A program made the translations under genes and the position numbers. Below are positions 7,196-9,078 of a DNA stretch of 9,078 bases, one piece after another (position 1 is the stretch's first letter; the number at the start of each line of letters is the position of its first letter). Below the pieces are notes generated by a model. That model was not told the origin of the DNA and searched no databases. It saw only the letters and a program-made list of their open reading frames with translations. The DNA comes from Micavibrio sp. (GTDB taxonomy: Bacteria; Pseudomonadota; Alphaproteobacteria; Micavibrionales; Micavibrionaceae), in NCBI GenBank assembly GCA_027051315.1, contig JALTZE010000283.1, positions 1 through 9,078 of the forward strand. The letters are read 5' to 3'.

Positions 7196-8033
7196 ATGAA
7201 AAAAATATTATCAATATTATTAATATTAACTTTTCTATCATCTTCATCATATGCACATGATGAAGAAACTTCATATGACCGTATAATGAAAACAAAAACT
7301 ATACGATGTGGGTATGTAGTATATGATCCATATGTAATAATAGATCCTAATACAGGAAATATGTCTGGTATTACTTATGACATAATGAATGAAATAGCAA
7401 AACGCTTATCACTAAAAATAAAATGGGCAGAGGAAGTAGGCTGGGGAAGCTTTATCGAAGGACTTAGAACAAAAAGATATGATATGTTATGCTCAGGAGG
7501 GTGGAATTCTGCAAATGAAGGGGCACTTATCGGATATTCTAGACCGTTATATTATAGCGGAATAGGAGTATGGGTAAGAAGCGATGATAATAGATTTGAC
7601 AATGACTTATCATTAATCAACAATCCTGATATAAAAATATCATCTTCTGATGGATCTTTAGTAAGCATAATAGCACAAAATGACTTTCCAGATGCTTCTA
7701 TATTAAGCATGCCAAATCTTACACCTACTCCAGAAATTATTCACAATATAGTAACAAAAAAAAGCTGATGTTACATTTATAGAATCTTATACTGCGAATA
7801 AATATATCATATCAAATCCAGGAAAAATAAAGAATATAACAAAAAATAATCCTATAAGACTCTTTCCAACATCATTAATCTTACCTCATGAAGATTATAG
7901 ACTTAAATTCACACTTGATGCCGCAATAGATGAACTAATATATAGTGGCTTCATTGATAAAATACTTGATAAATATGAAAAATATGAAAACTCGTTTTAT
8001 CGCGTGGCTAAGCCGTATGAGGTACCAAAATAA
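7196..8033 (+). pseudogene. periplasmic amino acid-binding protein (SBP family 3), frameshifted at an A8 run
   Basis: This is the secreted solute-binding subunit of the importer. ATG at 7196 follows AAGGA at 7182-7186. It starts with a clear signal peptide MKKILSILLILTFLSSSSYA, with likely cleavage after residue 20. An ATG further upstream in frame (7130) would bury the signal peptide and overlap the permease, so it is less likely. The mature part has the family-3 opening IRCGYVVYDPYV, then GITYDIMNEIAKRL and the lobe segment FIEGLRTKRYDMLCSGG. The zero frame ends at TGA 7766-7768 after 190 residues. Dropping one A from the eight-A run at 7756-7763 gives a continuous 278-residue protein, normal for the family, with ADVTFIESYTANKY, the FPTSLILPHEDYRLKFTLD region and the final KPYEVPK, ending at TAA 8031-8033. 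That stop overlaps the ATPase start (TAATG). It could be a true pseudogene, a base-count error, or a gene rescued by slippage. Confidence 0.8.
7756..7763. repeat. poly-A (A8) tract at the frameshift point
   Basis: Eight consecutive A residues, preceded by C and followed by GCTGATG. The reading frame of the binding protein changes by +1 exactly here; seven A would keep it intact. Homopolymers of this length are prone to sequencing miscalls, replication slippage and RNA polymerase slippage. Confidence 0.85.
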
Positions 8034-8770
8034 TGCTAATAGCAAATAATATAAGTAAAACCTATGAGAATGAAAAAATCATAGATAAAGTAAGTTTGTC
8101 TATAAAAGCAGGGGAGATGACCGTTTTAATTGGCCCTTCAGGAGGGGGGAAGTCAACACTTCTTCGCATATTATCAATGCTAACTCCCCCTGACGAAGGA
8201 GAAATTATCCTAAATGATAATAAATATAAATTTCCATTACCAAAGAATATCAATGAAATATCCCCCCGACCATGGCCAGAATTAACTGCAGTTTTCCAAC
8301 AATTATTCTTATGGCCTCATATGACATTACGTGAAAATATTATATTTCCTGCTCTAAATATTCTAAATGAGGAAGAAGCAAAAAAAGAGCTAGATGAACT
8401 TATAGAACTATTTGATATGGCAAGTTTTATAGACAAATATCCAAACGAAACTTCAGGCGGGCAAAGACAAAGAGCAGCAATAGCAAGAGCATTAATATTA
8501 CAACCATCATATATAATGCTAGATGAAGTTACTTCAGCCCTCGATATAGAACAAGCAGCAAAAGTTCTTGATATACTTAAAAAACTAAAAAAGAAAAATA
8601 TCAGTATATTACTAATTACACATCATGTAAATTTTGCAAAAGATGTAGCCAACCAAATTATATTTCTTGATAAAGGAAAAATAATAGAATCAGGAGGAGC
8701 AGAAATATTAATAGAACCAAAAAATAAACGTCTGAAACAATTTCTTTCAATAATAGAAAGTACTAGCTAA
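8033..8770 (+). CDS. amino acid-type ABC importer ATP-binding protein
   Basis: This subunit hydrolyses ATP to drive import through the permease encoded just upstream. The 245-residue product is of standard length for the GlnQ/HisP group and shows Walker A GPSGGGKST (34-42), a Q-loop Gln at 89-90 (AVFQQLFLWPHMT), the ABC signature as TSGGQRQRAAIARAL (140-154, Thr instead of the usual Leu), Walker B YIMLDE (160-165), the D-loop SALD (168-171) and the H-loop THH (His197). The ATG overlaps the TAA of the binding-protein frame (TAATG) and has GAGG at 8019-8022, ten bases ahead. The overlap indicates coupled translation and suggests that the restored binding-protein frame is the ancestral one. All catalytic elements are intact, so this gene looks under selection. 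Confidence 0.95.
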   Translation: MLIANNISKTYENEKIIDKVSLSIKAGEMTVLIGPSGGGKSTLLRILSMLTPPDEGEIILNDNKYKFPLPKNINEISPRPWPELTAVFQQLFLWPHMTLRENIIFPALNILNEEEAKKELDELIELFDMASFIDKYPNETSGGQRQRAAIARALILQPSYIMLDEVTSALDIEQAAKVLDILKKLKKKNISILLITHHVNFAKDVANQIIFLDKGKIIESGGAEILIEPKNKRLKQFLSIIESTS

Positions 8771-9078
8771 TGGATATGGAAGAAAGAAGCAATAACATAA
8801 TAAATGATGCGGAAACACTTATACTCCCCGATATTTACGAAGAAAAATCTACGATATTATTTCCTTCAGAGATAACTAACGCAGCAATAGATAAAATAAA
8901 ACTTCTATGCAAAGGTAATGTTTCAAAAAATGCTAAATTCAATATAAATAGCGAAAAAAGCGCAACATATCTTATAGAATATAAAATAAAAATATCTCTA
9001 TCTACAGATATCGCAACAAAACACGAAACAGGAATATCAAAACAAGGAACTCTGATAAGGGATATATCAGAAATAGAG
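8770..9078 (+). CDS. unrecognised protein, 5' part (runs off right edge)
   Basis: An open frame of 103 codons with no stop starts at ATG 8770, overlapping the TAA of the ATPase gene as TAATG, and continues past the window end. The start is in the same coupled style as the preceding gene, and a second ATG two codons later is a possible alternative. The product begins MDMEERSNNIINDAETLILP and is soluble, charged and rich in Ile, Lys, Glu and Asn. There is no signal peptide or membrane segment in the visible part. A stretch YLIEYKIKISLSTD looks like alternating beta-strand residues. I do not recognise a family. Position suggests a fourth member of the importer transcript, perhaps an enzyme acting on the imported compound or an unrelated gene; no function is assigned. 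Confidence 0.7.
   Translation, partial: MDMEERSNNIINDAETLILPDIYEEKSTILFPSEITNAAIDKIKLLCKGNVSKNAKFNINSEKSATYLIEYKIKISLSTDIATKHETGISKQGTLIRDISEIE

Noticed and set aside
8328..8340. TTACGTGAAAA, resembling the parS core, inside the ATPase gene
   Set aside because: The match covers only one arm and the centre; the other arm is missing and the codons fit the conserved LRENI segment after the Q-loop.

Overview
The window is a stretch of a low-GC (about one third G+C by eye) alphaproteobacterial chromosome. It carries the gene order mnmE-mnmG-rsmG-parA-parB on the minus strand, facing a convergent holA on the plus strand. That order, together with near-consensus parS sites, is a known signature of the alphaproteobacterial chromosome-partitioning region. 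I cannot place the organism more precisely from this sequence; the AT-rich codon use and two damaged-looking genes would fit a streamlined or host-associated lineage, but that is inference.

Layout. Positions 2-604 (+) hold the C-terminal 200 codons of holA (DNA polymerase III delta), cut by the window edge. Positions 656-6379 (-) hold, in transcription order, mnmE and mnmG (the tRNA wobble-uridine modification pair), rsmG (16S rRNA m7G methyltransferase), parA and parB (chromosome segregation). mnmG/rsmG overlap by ATGA, and parA/parB abut as TAA-ATG, so translational coupling is likely in both pairs. Three strong parS sites (625-640, 3067-3082, 6206-6221) are spread across the cluster. Two of them lie inside rsmG and mnmE, where each is read as the pentapeptide VSRET. 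A weaker parS-like site in rsmG (2785-2800) also encodes VSRET.

From 6514 to the right edge (+) there is a divergent ABC importer operon of the polar amino acid type: permease, secreted substrate-binding protein, ATPase, then a fourth gene I do not recognise that runs off the edge. The last three are joined by TAATG stop/start overlaps. Two members look damaged. The binding-protein gene is split by a +1 frame change exactly at a run of eight A (7756-7763), and removing one A restores a full-length protein ending at the ATPase start. The permease stops at a TAG just after its last membrane segment, and the same frame continues for 12 basic/polar codons that resemble a normal cytoplasmic tail. 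These may be sequencing errors, early pseudogenization, or slippage-dependent expression.

There is no gene-free stretch over 300 bases. I see no tRNA, rRNA, CRISPR array or insertion sequence. Most of the window is conserved housekeeping DNA. The points worth a second look are the protein-coding parS sites, the homopolymer frameshift and the unknown fourth gene.
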